Positions 13,501 through 27,201 of a stretch of 64,000 bases of DNA are shown piece after piece; the first letter of the stretch is position 1; each line of letters opens with the position of its first letter. The notes under the pieces are model-generated. The model made no database searches and was not told the origin of the DNA. It was given only the letters and a program-made list of their open reading frames with translations. Position numbers and translations under genes: made by a program. This DNA is from Dolomedes plantarius (taxonomy: Eukaryota; Arthropoda; Arachnida; Araneae; Dolomedidae), in contig OU015496.1 in NCBI GenBank assembly GCA_907164885.2, forward strand, positions 181,254,128 through 181,318,127, written 5' to 3'.

Positions 13501-14159
13501 TAAATATTGAAGACCACAGAATCTATGCTCTGGCATCAAGACAGCAGCTCTATATTACCATTTGAGAGCAGTTTTTTTTTTGGTAAGGAAAAGACAGTGA
13601 AATTAAGAAAAATAAAGCTTAATTATCGTGCTAAAAATCCACAGTCTTTGAAACAAAAAGAAAAATATGAATAAAAACAGCAGTATATTTTGAATGCCAC
13701 CTCTCTTTGGCATCCAAATCACACGGCTTAGCAGGCCTCATTCGCTTAGCACAGCACTGTAATAAGGGCTACTCATCTTGTATCTCTACTCCATGAGCCA
13801 ACTGGATATAGAGATCAGAAACATGACTGAATGTGTTGGTAATTAATAATTCGCATAATTACATAATATCAGTGACTTTATAAAGATTTGCAAGAGTATA
13901 AAAGTTTAATATCTTTACATAATGATCCATAATCACACGTTGCAGGTGGCTCTACTCACAAACCATCCCCCAAAGTTAACACTCACGTTTCGGCTTTTAG
14001 TTTTAAGAAGATTAATTGAATAGATTCCTTCATCAAATTGATGGCGCATAATTTATTCATTTGAAAAATCTCGCGCTCCGCTTATCAAAAATATATTCGT
14101 GTCATCAGAGATAATTAAACGAAATTGTAATTATAAATTTGGCGTCACTCTCCACTTGA
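10514..14159. other. AT-rich non-coding DNA, nothing recognised
   Basis: No open frame here resembles a known protein. I looked for the missing TM4 exon of the receptor on the minus strand (plus-strand CCARTC for Asp-Trp) and found only chance matches with stops, for example near 11012. This is either the last receptor intron or downstream intergenic DNA. Confidence 0.5.
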
Positions 14160-14740
14160 TTAGGGATGAAAGAAAAATTTACATTGGAAGCGAGAGGGGG
14201 GGAAAAAAGCGAGAGAGGAGCTGATTGTCGAAATTAAATTTGGAGACAGATAACAATCCGTCAAATGAGAGTGGAATCCAGCTCTCTTCTTCCATCAGTG
14301 AAGATGAAATGAATTCCAGAATCCTTCGAGAACAGAAAAATGCTTCCCCTTGAGTGCCAGACGCTGCGCCAAAACCTGGCACCGTTGTTGGGCTATTGAC
14401 CCGGAGCCAAGGGCAAAGTGCCAGAAAATATCCCTGTTCCTCCGATGTTTCTCTTCTCTTAATCGAGGGATTTCGACACGCAACATCGATCTTAGGAGCT
14501 GCAGTCGATTATGCATCTTTGCGTTCGATTACAGCCTCAAGGCGTGACCTAGAAATCTGAGAGGTCCTCCTAGCACGTGCGAGGCCGTTAAATGCAAAGT
14601 GAGAACAAGTGCGAAGAATATTCGAAAAGAGGAACTTCAGCGAGTAACGAGCATGAATGGACGTGTCGATGCCACGAAGGTGTGAACTCGACTTTTCAAG
14701 TTCTTTACAATCAAGAGGTTTTTGCATTGAGTATTTATCA
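14160..14740. other. Island of higher GC and complexity, function unknown
   Basis: About 580 bp are markedly less AT-rich and of higher complexity than the flanks. Overlapping open frames of 65-80 codons occur on both strands (14179-14382, 14295-14516 and 14509-14751 minus; 14350-14547 plus). None resembles a known protein, and no frame is favoured. It could be a conserved non-coding element, an untranslated exon or an old foreign insertion. I see no terminal repeats. It lies about 7 kb beyond the last recognised receptor exon. Confidence 0.4.
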
Positions 14741-15095
14741 AATTTTGCCAATGATTGATAGAACTTAAATCATAGAATGTCATGGAATTTTTAAATATTC
14801 TACCATTATGTTTAATCTATAAAAAAGCCGACTGTGAACAACTACGAAAAATATTTAAGGAAGAAGTCTCTTTGTGCAGTCATTGTGAAAGAAGAAAACG
14901 CTGCAAACGAGAGAATGTCTCTTTAGTATACAATGTGCTTCTGCAGTTCAAACAGGTTGAATGTGTTTTAAAATCCGTAAATTATTTTAGTCTCGACTCT
15001 TGGCGCCCCAAATGAAAATTTCGACAAGTGACCTACCATTACTGTATTAATGATGTGTTACACCTTTAATTATTTAGTACTTATGTTTAAATATG

Positions 15096-15147
15096 GAAAA
15101 TGACTCTTCATATATGATGAATATATATAGATGAAGAGTCATTTTAT
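15096..15147. repeat. Near-perfect hairpin, 15-bp arms
   Basis: The arm AAAATGACTCTTCAT is followed after an AT-rich loop by its reverse complement ATGAAGAGTCATTTT. It may be the core of a small fold-back element. No target duplication is evident. Confidence 0.75.
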
Positions 15148-16830
<1,683 letters not shown>

Positions 16831-19800
16831 CTCTTTCGTTTTTTATATGTAGTTAAAAGAAAGGACAACTAAGTTACAACACTGAGTTATAAAGGGAAGT
16901 ATGCTTCTGGGTCTTTTCCTATTAGTAAACAAAGATTACCAACAACAGGAGAGAAGGAGTGACTACGCTCCATGGGTCACGCCCTTAAACGTGGGTATTG
17001 CATAGAAATAGACCGTGGTGAAAGATGAAATATGATTGGTGAGTAGAGAGATTGAGAAAGTGGCATTTGGATTCGAGAGTTCTAGCAAAACTGTGCAGCT
17101 CATTTCCAAAGGGACCAGCTTCACATTTCTGTTAGCGAGAGTAATATCAATACTAGAGAGAAGAGAGTTTAGGGATAGGATAATACAATAATAATTTTTA
17201 TGAGTTTTTCAAGTTTTATGTTAAGAGAGATACTATAAATACAAATATTACCTTGTCTTCTGTTAGTCCTTCAGAGTGTTGACTGAAATACAAATCTGGT
17301 GAAAGAGAATTATCTAACATGTTATTTCTAATTTATTTAGGCTGTATTTTTATACGTATCAGCATTTGTACTAATACAAAAAATTAATGTAATTTAAGAT
17401 ATGTATAACTAGTATGATTTTCGTATCTTTTTGTTTTGGAAATACTTATATTTGTTTTTATGAGAATTACTTATTATATTTCTTCGCTTTATGTCATTTT
17501 GGCTTACGAAAAGTTTCTACAGACATTCTATTCGCGCATTATGGAACAAATCCAAAAGACAATGAAAAATCTAACATGACAATTAAGATAAAACCGAACA
17601 GATATTCAGGCTGAACGTAAACATTAGTATACTGTACAGAAAAAATTTCCCATTTTTTTCAAACGTATCTGTTCCAAGGATGATGACAAAAATTAAGAAA
17701 TATTTAGATGTGCACTCGCATAAACATGCAATATGTAGAAATATTAGGTTTAGGATTTCAAATAGAGGGAAAATGAATTGCTTATTTAGTAAAAATAATT
17801 CCCTGTTGCTTAATATAAATTTTCTCATAAATAGAATATACTTATGACCAAAAAATATGAAAATCGATCGGTATTTGGTCTAACTTTTAATACTGTTGCG
17901 TATAAGATTCAAGACTTTATGAAGAGTGTTTTTTAGGAAAACTCTCTATTCGATAATGGAACAAAGTAATGGGTTCTAGTCAGTTACTGCCGATAATAGC
18001 CACTTTCAAGCATGACGTATATACGACTATACAGTGAATGACGCATAACCTCATACCTCAATTCTTATTGGTTGGAGTGATTTTCGTTGCGTTATCATCG
18101 TGACTCCAGCAATATATAGTAAGCTCAAGGTCTTGACCTAGGTTTCTATAGTCGACAGGTATCTGAACATACTATATTCAGTCATTTTCTAATATATTTA
18201 ATTATAATTAAAAATTTAGTGAGTATATCTTACTTTGTCAGGTTTGGAACTCTAAAAGCAGAGAGGTGCATTGAACATCGTTGTTGCTGGGAAAACAGAG
18301 AAATCTAAAAATCTAAATTAACGTTACTGCCTTTTGACATTTAAGTACTGAGAAGTAACTTGCTGGAACTAAAATGGAATCTAGCAACATGATCACAAAC
18401 AGGAGAGAAAACGAACTATTGAAAGATTCAATATTCGAAGATGGGTAAAACGTTCCAAGCGTAGACGGTTATAATGAAATGATATGATCTCTTAATTAGT
18501 TCTATGTATTACCTACATAGCGAAATATTCGGTAATCCCCCAACATTCGCATTGAAACGGTTGGTGAGTCTCTTTAAATTATAGTGAATATGTTTTTGAT
18601 GACCCTCTTACATCACTCTCAACGCGAAGGCATAAATAGATTATCAAACTAATATCAAAAATAGCGAAAGTCGAATTTGAAAATCCTCTTCTGAGGAATA
18701 AACCATGTGAGAAATTAAGATGAAAACAAATTTTGATTTGGAGCTTAGTGATTAGGGTTGATAATCAAAATAGCAAACTTATTGAGAACTACGCAATTGA
18801 TAATTGTTTGAAAAAAATCTTAAATATTTACGTGAGGTTTGATTATAGCCGTATCTGTCTGGTCTATAAATTTAATGTCCTAGTGCTTAAAAAGTTATTG
18901 CATAGAAGTTAGGAAAAAACCTTATGCCACAATTTAAAACCGTCCCACTGTCTTGAGACACGATGAAATAATAAAATACAGATGATCTACTGTTTCATAA
19001 AAAAAGGGTGTTTTAATGGTTATTTAACAGTTTTCCTCTATGCTCAGCAAGCATATACATTTGATGAAGTAACAATGATATAATTAGAGCACTAAATTAT
19101 TAAATATCTTTTTTATATTTGACGCTTTTATAAAATCTTAGTTTCTGTTAAAGAAACAACGTCAAATCAAATTTTAATGCGATGATGAATGCATTGCAAT
19201 TTTCACAAATTAATTTTACCTTGCATTTAGACAAACATCTCCATTTGTTTTCGCATTTTGTTGAACTTGAAATATTTTTACTCTAACATTTTAACTCCCC
19301 TACTTTTATGCGGGAAATGTCTTGAAATCAAATTTCCATCTGAACACAAGATTTAGCTCTCTTAGAGGAATTTTAACATTCCGGTTCCAATTCGTAATAA
19401 ATAGGGTTGGATTTAGGGAAATTTCGAAATTTAGTTTTTGCTTATTCGAAAGATTGAAATTTTGCATCCCTTTTACCTTTGTCGAAAGGTTTGAGTCAGC
19501 TTGAAATAGCCGTGACTTTCCTTCTATCTTCTAAAGATAATGATTTAAGTTATGATTTGTTATCCTTCCATTCCTCGTGTATTTCCTGAAGTTAAAAAAA
19601 GCTTAAATTCTTTACCACCACTTATCATAAACCCTGCTTGGAATCGTAATCTTTCATAAAACCTTCTTCACTTACCTTGAATTTCTTGTATGTTATCAAA
19701 TTCATTTTCAATGCACCTTTGACCTAGTCACTTTGGTCCATGACCTTGACTTCGATAGTAAAGTACAAATTGTCGAGTTCGATTCCAACGTAAGTGAGAG

Positions 19801-21785
19801 AACTGAACAAACCACTTGTCTGTTTAAAAATACAGAAGTTAATTTATGGGCTTAAAAGTCCTATCGCAAGGTTGCAATGCATGTAGGTGTAGAAATACAA
19901 TCTGTGTTAGGGAGCTACTCTCACTACAGTAGGAGAACAATCAAGATTTGAAGATTAGATTTTGGCACCTTGCCTAAATTTTGCAAACTTAAAGCGCATC
20001 ATATTGGTAAGTGTCTCCTGAAATGAAGTACCAGACGTTAAGTTAAAATTTTTATCCTTTAGTGTGAAGTTAATTTTTAAGCTAGTTGTTAATTTTTTTA
20101 AACGTACATTTCCTTTCCTTTTGAACGACCTAGCATATATTGCGATATTATGGTTATAATTCAGCAGTTTAATTTAATCGAACGATAAAATTGCGTGAGA
20201 ACCCTAAACGATCAAAAAAGGAAATTTTTAGAGCAATGTGGATCATAGAACTGTATACGAAGAGGAAAATTTTACGATTCTTACTCAAGTTCTGGAAGAT
20301 GAAGATACCACGATTTCACTCCTGTTTTTATAATGTAATGAAATTCTGATATCTTAAACTGCGTGGCGATTCGTTATACCAAACAAACAGATTAAAGAAA
20401 TAACTAAATACATTAACTTTACGTAACATTTTCTTTATTACGATTATTTTTCCTATAGAGAGGTATATTTAAACGGAATGATCTCTGAATTTAAATCATA
20501 GTGGGTTTAAGAAACTGAAACATACTACACTACAGAAAGCTTGCGATGTGTATGAGCAAATGTTGATAGAATAGATGCCTCGTCGGATTACTGGAATTTG
20601 GCTTATCCGAATGCCCTAAAATGTTAGCGATGCTTCCACAAAATCCAGGTTTAACAGTAATTTAGTATCTGGGGAGCTATTTAGAAGTCCCTGCATGAAA
20701 AAAAAAGCATATCAAACCAAATTAACTGAAAACAACTTTGATTAGCGAGGAATAAATCTGATGCCATTTAATGGTAAATATCTGTAAAATCAATACAAAA
20801 AGCCTGCAGCATGTTTTTACGCAATTTATGAATTGATTGAATTCTCAGATTCATTATACTAGTTTTTAGGTTTAGAAGCTTTTAGTAAAGTTAGGCGGGT
20901 TTCAGTATGGTATAAAATTTTATTTTGTTTAAAAATTGCTTTTAATTATATTTTTTTTGGGGGGGGGATTTTAACTAATCATATACTGAGTGAATATTAA
21001 AAATACCAAATAAAACAAAGAAAATATTTGATATTCAGCTATGGGAAGCATTTAAATAAAAAAATTGAGTTTTATGTGCGGGAGTTTCACTTGTAAACCA
21101 ACTCTAGGTCCCTTACTTTTGTACCTTTTACTTTTATTTACTTTTATTTGCATTTGCTTTTATTTTAATTGTGTTGTGACTATAATAACTATGTTTTCTC
21201 AATTTTTTTCATCGTGTAGAAAATGAGTTAATAACTTTAGAATTTTTATTGTTTACTTTTACTGTTAATTTCAACGTGAAAGAGTTAAATTATTGTTCCA
21301 GTTTTTAACAATGTCAGTAACCATTATTTTAATATAAACGAACTACAATATATTACTGATGTAGACCCTTTAAAAAAATCCAAGTGCGTTGTGTATACGA
21401 AGTAACAGCTTCACTTTGTTGATTTGGGGCATTTCACTCATAAAGTCAGTTTCATAAATTTCAGCACACTTTTCAGCAGAATATCGAATCTTCCGTCTTT
21501 CGTTGCCATTATCATTCTTAAAATCAGATCTTTTACATAAACTATCACCCACTATTACTGATGAAAAAAAGTATGAAATGCTCACTAATCCACGAACTCA
21601 CACACATACACATAACAAGTATTAACACTGTTTACACGAGACGTAGAAAAAGGCACACTCATCACACTACAGATGCCCGTGGTGATATTTGAACTAGTTG
21701 CAACTTCGTCAAATTTCGAGAACTTTAAGCTTCACCTTGAAAGTGCAATTTGGTGAAGTTACACCTTGAAGCAGCTGATACTTAC
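16831..21785. other. Presumed last receptor intron or downstream flank, nothing recognised
   Basis: This lies immediately downstream (minus-strand sense) of the last recognised receptor exon and begins with its GTAAGT donor at 21785. I found no TM4-coding exon (expected Asp-Trp-Lys-Tyr-Val-Ala-type sequence). Several open frames of 60-80 codons, such as 21370-21585 minus, have no recognisable similarity. A G9 run lies near 20960. Confidence 0.5.
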
Positions 21786-22140
21786 ATCTGAAAAGGTATC
21801 CAGATTCTCCATGTGCTGGGCAATAAACCGCACGTCCAACACCGCCTTTTCAAGAGTTGGCGATGTCTTGTAACCATCCAGCGATCCGTTGATGTCAGGC
21901 TGGAGACCGACTTGTTGCAGTTCTTCACCGGGATAGAGACTATAACTTCCATGTTCGTAATCTATTACTGACGGTTTCTCTCCGAACTCGACCACCTGCG
22001 GGTGCGGGTAATTGAGGGGGGCCGAGTCCGCTTTATCATCGTCAGAAGGGTTGTCTGGCCGTTGCATGCACAGCAGTTTAGGCAGAACCTCGATGAACAC
22101 TCGCCGAACCCAGGGTGCCATCTTGTGCGTGGAGGGTGAC
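21786..22140 (-). CDS. nAChR alpha subunit, exon coding the TM3–TM4 intracellular loop (355 bp)
   Basis: The acceptor CCCTATAG precedes 22140 and the donor GTAAGT follows 21786. The first base completes the split Arg codon of the previous exon; 118 codons follow and end in phase 0. Translation starts 'SPSTHKMAPWVRRVFIEVLP', the conserved post-TM3 amphipathic segment of arthropod alpha subunits (family knowledge). A variable acidic, Pro/Tyr-rich loop follows, ending in the conserved pre-TM4 segment 'VRFIAQHMENLDTFSD'. In the family this loop handles trafficking, phosphorylation and cytoskeletal contacts. TM4 should be on the next exon, which I cannot find. Reading through the donor adds a few codons and a stop at 21759, so retention of the intron would give a receptor without TM4. 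Confidence 0.95.
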
Positions 22141-22793
22141 CTATAGGGCGACAATCACAGAAGTGGAATAGTTTAGGGCACAGGAACATAGAAGAAGTTC
22201 AAACGCTCATAAAGTAAACAATTCCCACTCCATGCTCTTTTGTTCAAATAAGTGTTTAATGCAGTCGCCTTCATGTCATTAGGTAGGCATGAACCCTAAC
22301 GACAGGCAGGCCTTGGCCAAAACAGGGATATCCTCTACTTAAGCTGTAAACGACCGAAAATGCACCATCATTACAGAGATGAAAACAAAAACAAGCATAT
22401 TAAAAAATAGAAGAAGCTTTGTATCTTAATAAGAATGCCATCTGCTTTACACATTTGCCTTTATTTCATAATAAAAATCCGTTTGCAATATGAGTGTTGT
22501 TTGCCTTCCTTAGCTTACTGTGTAAGCTGATCCCACAGGTGTGATCTCCTTACGACGAAAAGAGTTTTTGCATTGGGAATTCGAAATGACCCCCCCCCCT
22601 CCCGATCATATTGTCATTTACTGTGAAATTTTCATGTTATTTCTATATTCAAGCTCTGAAGCATTCAAATCCATGATATAATTTTAGAATGAAGAATGAA
22701 CTTAAGTGTGATGCCATGAAATATCCATATTATTTAAATAGAAAATTAGAATACACACAATTAATAGAGAAATATTCAAATTTTCCAACTTAC
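22141..22793 (-). other. nAChR intron (653 bp)
   Basis: This is the shortest intron seen in the gene. It runs from GTAAGT (minus strand, from 22793) to the acceptor CCCTATAG at 22141-22148. I recognise no mobile element in it. A C-rich run lies near 22590-22603. Confidence 0.85.
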
Positions 22794-23254
22794 CTAAAAT
22801 TTACATTGAGCACTGCAATGGTCACGAACACCGAGAAAGACACGAGAATCATCGTGAAAAGCAAATATTTTCCTAAAAGTGGAACGGTTAGCGAGGTGGG
22901 TGGTATGATCTCCGACAAAAGCAGGAAAAAAACGCCAAGGGAGAGCACAATTGATATGGACAAGCTAACTTTCTCGCCAGAGTCTGATGGCAGGTAAAAT
23001 ACTAGCACGGAAAGGAATGATATAAAGACACATGGGATGATAAGGTTCACGGTGTAGAAAAGAGTCTTTCGCCTCAGGGTGATGTTGAATGTAATGTCTG
23101 GATACGGCTCTTCGCAGCAGCTGTAAAACTTCTCCGTTCTCACAGCTGGGACGGCCATGATATCCCATTCGACACTGAGGTAGAATTCACTGAGGTCGAT
23201 TCCCAGAGGAATCTTGTTGGAGTCGTCTGTTTGATGTTTATGTTTCAAATCAAC
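22794..23254 (-). CDS. nAChR alpha subunit, exon coding loop C and TM1–TM3 (461 bp)
   Basis: Acceptor TTTCAG precedes 23254; donor GTAAGT follows 22794. It encodes 153 codons plus two bases of the split Arg. In order: 'VDLKH', then '[15 protein letters not shown]', then loop C '[15 protein letters not shown]' whose adjacent cysteines mark an agonist-binding alpha subunit, TM1 from '[12 protein letters not shown]', 'YLPSDSGEK' leading into TM2, and TM3 '[20 protein letters not shown]'. The Gly-Glu-Lys before TM2 is the cation-selective arrangement and TM2 ends in the outer-ring Glu ('LLLSE'). 'NIT' after loop C is a possible N-glycosylation site. The product is a subunit of a pentameric acetylcholine-gated cation channel at neuronal synapses. 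It is alpha1–alpha4-like; I cannot fix which paralogue. Confidence 0.98.
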
Positions 23255-24118
23255 CTGAAACAGGAGAAGAAATCATTCGGTCAAAGATATCACTCACCCA
23301 ATGGCAAACTAAGCATAAAACCACACAATATATTTTCGGGGATGGAAATTTGAGCGTTGCGTAATTTAAATCTTATCAATGTATCCAAATGTGTGAATGA
23401 ATGAATTACTCGTATTATGAAAAGAATGAATTACAATGAAAAGTAATAGAATTCTCATAGTCATCACCGATTAATTAAGGGCATATTTCAATTTTCCTCA
23501 CACGATATTATTAAACATATGCGATTGTCTTTATTGTGAAATATCTTTTCAGTTTAGAATTTTAGATATCAGTTTAACGGTCACGATACCTTATTTACGG
23601 TCATGGAGTCTTTCAAAGTTTCACCTTTATTTTAAAACTTATGATATGCATATTTAATTTGCATTATGAAAAATATTTAAATGATGATCATAAAAATTCA
23701 AATAATGATCAGTTAAATGTGGAAAATTTTGATACAGTTTCAAGTCTTCTAATATGTCGTTCTAAATTCTTATTTTAATGCAATATTTCAGAGTATTATT
23801 AATTACTATGTTAAAAATTTATGGAGCTTGTGCCCTTATATCCTTAAAAAGTATCATGCATGTGACATAAAACCTTGTAAGTATCTTATCTGTATTATTT
23901 CAGGCGGTAATTTTATTTATATGAGCATATAATGCCAGTTGTATCATTCTGATTCTATGGAGAGAGAGAATGTTCAAAACGCTGTAGGTGAATCCCGTAT
24001 ATTATTATTTTTTCTGTTTTCGGTGAAAGCGCGGCTAAAAGTAAACCAGGATCGTATCTTATCATTATATCAAATCTTGATACAATGCAGATCATCATAT
24101 ACACTTTCTCAATCATGA
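23255..24118 (-). other. nAChR intron, left part
   Basis: This is part of the 2.1-kb intron between the exons at 22794-23254 and 25369-25549. It is AT-rich with no recognisable element until the TA run at 24119. Confidence 0.7.
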
Positions 24119-24140
24119 TATATATATATATATATATATA
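24119..24140. repeat. (TA)n microsatellite flanking the pogo-type element
   Basis: A short TA run immediately precedes the transposon tip. A similar run (24924-24949, with one TATG interruption) follows the other tip, so the element appears to sit inside one former TA microsatellite. Confidence 0.9.
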
Positions 24141-24923
24141 CAGTAGACGCTCGTTAATTAGAACTCGGTTAATTCGAACTTTCGGTTAATTCGAACTAAT
24201 CCAAAGGCCCCCAAAAACTTGTATTGGAGTTAGTGTTAAAAATATCTCATTAATTCGAACTAAATTTTTATCAATTCGGTTAATTCGAACTAAAAATTTG
24301 ACAAAAAAATGTCTTTTTCTTCAATTTAACTTTCTCGATTGAAGTCAAGGCACAATATTTCTTATCAAACTGTATGTGGCCAAAGCTCTGATGTAAACGA
24401 AGACGTATGCACTAATTTCGGTAGGAAACTGCCAGGGCTTTTCTCTAATTACCTGCCGAAAGATATTTTTAATGCGGCCATAATGGACAAAGCCATAATG
24501 GACTCTATTAAAACTCTGAAAGCATTTATTCAGATGGAACCTTCCTCTGAAAATGAATTGAAATGTTTACTTCAAATCGAGAAGTTGGCTGAACAATGTA
24601 GGCATCATAATCAAAACCAAACATCCACTTTACAGTTTTCCCCCAAAGTGTAATTCGTATTTTTAATTAAAGTTTACTTTCTACTGCATTCTTCTGCTTC
24701 ATTTTATGATTAAGGCAAGTCTGTATTGCTTTTTAGTATGTTAATTTTAGATAACATAGTATAATACTATATTTTCTGGGGTTATACATACTAGGAGATT
24801 TTTCTTCTTCAGTGATACACTTTTAAAGTTATATATTTTCTCTTAACATCGGATAATTCGAACTTCGGATAATTCGATCTTTTTTCCGAGGACCTTTGAG
24901 TTCGAATTAACGATCGTCCATTG
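24141..24923 (+). mobile_element. Deleted pogo/Tigger-type element (783 bp)
   Basis: The tips are CAGTAGACGCTCGTTAATT on the left and, read inward from the right, CAATGGACGATCGTTAATT. TA lies on both sides, the usual duplication for pogo elements. Sub-terminal copies of 'GGTTAATTCGAACT' and 'GGATAATTCGAACT' occur near both ends, probably transposase-binding repeats. Only an internal piece of the transposase gene survives, so the copy is non-autonomous. Confidence 0.88.
24339..24653 (+). pseudogene. Internally deleted pogo (CENP-B-like) transposase remnant
   Basis: The frame reads 'RHNISYQTVCGQSSDVNEDV', then 'LPGLFSNYLPKDIFNA', which is the linker just before the first catalytic Asp of pogo/Tigger DDE transposases (family knowledge). 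Instead of the expected 'DETGLF'-like DDE start, the frame jumps to 'IMDKAIMDSIKTLKAFIQME', typical of the protein's acidic C-terminus. The catalytic domain and the N-terminal CENP-B DNA-binding domain have been deleted. It ends at a TAA near 24652 and cannot be active. Confidence 0.75.
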
Positions 24924-24949
24924 TATATATATGTATATATATATATATT

Positions 24950-25368
24950 GTGATACGGATAAGCTTAGAGGATAGAAGGGTGGACCCACCATAATATGTT
25001 CTATTGCAGCTTTTGTCAACTATCGTAATGATTAATTTACTTCTTCGTTTCCTAAATTAAAGAATATTAGGAAATCTGATATTCCTATTAAGATGCGCAC
25101 AAGTATGTATGAATGCGAATCAATAAGTATACATATCTTGCAATAATCGCGATAAAGATCAATTAAGAACAGAAAAAAATATAAAAATTCAAAACTTTTA
25201 ACATACTCTCAATCAAACACTTAAATATAATTTATGATTGCTTTGAAACTAGCATACCCTCATTATGTAATATTCTTCATATTTCTTAAAGTTAATTTAA
25301 AAATTTGATCGTTTTTATCAATATTGATTTCTTTTGCTATATAAGGAGTTTTCGCTCTTTATACATAC
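24950..25368 (-). other. nAChR intron, right part
   Basis: AT-rich intronic DNA between the pogo element and the donor of the Cys-loop exon. Nothing recognised. Confidence 0.65.
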
Positions 25369-25549
25369 AGTGTAACCATCGTAAGTCCAGGATCCGAATT
25401 TCATAAAACAGGTTTGTTCGTCGAAGGGAAAATATTCAACGTCTATTCCACAGGAGCTTTTGTAAATGGCTGGAGGCTTCCAGATAACTTGCCCGTCGTA
25501 GCGTAGGATGGCTTTGGTCATAATCGTCACTTCATAGTTACCATCAGCG
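25369..25549 (-). CDS. nAChR alpha subunit, Cys-loop exon (181 bp)
   Basis: The acceptor CTTTTCAG precedes 25549; the donor GTATGT follows 25369. One base completes a split Asn codon, then 60 codons end in phase 0. Translation begins '[19 protein letters not shown]' and contains the signature loop '[15 protein letters not shown]' with exactly 13 residues between the cysteines, as in all Cys-loop receptors. It ends with loop B '[10 protein letters not shown]', whose Trp contacts the ligand quaternary ammonium in known receptors. These segments form the extracellular ligand-binding domain. Codon phase matches both neighbouring exons. Confidence 0.98.
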
Positions 25550-26067
25550 CTGAAAAGAAGTTGGCAGAAATCAGAGATAATAGCGCTTTTATTAAGGATT
25601 TAAAGATAACGAAAAAAGAAATTTTCACACTATATTTTGATACAGAAGGGTTAAATATTTTTTGATGTTATTCAGCATTGATCGATTCCAATATAATGGG
25701 TTTATTTTTAAACAACTATTTCACTGTTTCTTTTGTTATTCAAGGCGGTTATAAATTACATATCGTATTTACGCGTGTATAGGCCGCACTTTTATTCCAT
25801 AAAATAGGTCGGTAAAAATGTGGTGCGGCTTATACACGGAATTTTAAAATTAAATACATTAAACACCCTTTAGTTTAGAACACTTTACTACCATAAAACA
25901 ATAGTATCTATATACCTTACAAGCTAATACACCGAATCATGCCCACGGCAATTAAATCTATTGTAAATATTATTGTTTGCATACATTATACCTTAGGACT
26001 ACTTAATAAAACCCTTTTGAGTTCCTAAGAGTTTGCCTTTGTACGAGATAATTCCTAAGTGTACTCA

Positions 26068-26218
<151 letters not shown>

Positions 26219-26539
26219 TTGCCAGAAAAGTCTGCATACAAACGAAAACTAAGCATTCAAGCATCAAAAAATATAATATTACACTAAATTTATCCACTTT
26301 CTTTTCTTTTCTTGTACTGATCGAATCATTTATTATCTTTTAACAATGGTTTTAAAAATATAACATGCGACGTTTTGAAATAAAAAAAGAATTTTTAAAA
26401 ATTGCATGAATTCATACCAGAAAAAATTTGCGTACAAATACAGTAAACTAATATACCCAATTCAGTTGTATGCGATGCTTCCTATCTTATTATAATTCTG
26501 CGTCGGTTATTTTATTACATATTATTGTGTGCCAATATA

Positions 26540-26608
26540 TTGGCCGGGCTGCAAAAATGTTCGTCGTGGGCCGCATGTGGCCCGCGGGCCGCGAGTTTGA
26601 CATCCCTG
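26540..26608 (-). mobile_element. hAT-type terminal fragment nested in the Tc1 element
   Basis: On the minus strand from 26608 the sequence reads CAGGGATGTCAAACTCGCGG followed by a strongly GC-rich GGCCCGCGGGCC segment. This is the style of hAT transposon tips. It is an abrupt GC island in very AT-rich DNA. The second terminus is not visible. Confidence 0.45.
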
Positions 26609-26619
26609 TTGTACAACAT

Positions 26620-26857
26620 CAAAAATCAGTTGCATACTCCTCCACAATCACCTGACTTAAATCCCATTGAACATTTGTGGGATGTACAAGAACACAGGAT
26701 TCGTCAACATTCCATAACATCGACAGAGATATTGAAAATGGTTATCATGATGGAATGGAATAATATATCTCCTAATGAAACTTTCAAACTGCTTCAATCT
26801 ATGCAGAAACGATTGCTGGAGGTCCTTAGACGCAAGGACTATCCAACCAGTTACTAA
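26620..26857 (+). pseudogene. Tc1 transposase C-terminal remnant
   Basis: The frame contains 'SPDLNPIEHLWD', the third catalytic acidic position of Tc1-type DDE transposases (Glu in PIEH), followed by an ordinary C-terminus ending '..LLEVLRRKDYPTSY'. The upstream catalytic Asp residues and the helix-turn-helix region are missing. The upstream part of the open frame is the nested hAT-like tip read through. Confidence 0.8.
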
Positions 26858-27116
26858 ACTTTCAGTAACAGTTAATGACTTTTATATTTTTTCAGGTTTA
26901 TTTTTATTTGTACGCTAACTTTTTCTAGTGTATTTCGTGTTATTTGTTTTGTTTCGTTTGATTTCTAAACAAAATTATGTGTTTTGTATTTCTAAAACCA
27001 TTGTTAAAAGATAATAATTGATTCGATCAGTACAAGAAAGTAAAAGAAAGTTGATAAATTTAGTGTAATATTGTATTTTATGATGCTTGAAAAATTGGTT
27101 TTCGCAGGCAAGTGTA

Positions 27117-27127
27117 TATATATGCAA

Positions 27128-27196
<69 letters not shown>

Positions 27197-27200
27197 ATAT
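27117..27200. repeat. (TA)n microsatellite
   Basis: The TA run continues from the right tip of the Tc1 element to the first base of the LTR element, with one TATT interruption near 27182. Confidence 0.95.
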
Positions 27201-27201
27201 A

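Noticed and set aside
21370..21585. 71-codon minus-strand frame just downstream of the last receptor exon, considered as the missing C-terminal exon
   Set aside because: It has no TM4-like hydrophobic segment and no similarity to receptor C-termini.
22689..22997. 102-codon plus-strand open frame
   Set aside because: It lies antisense to the strongly supported receptor TM exon and is its shadow.
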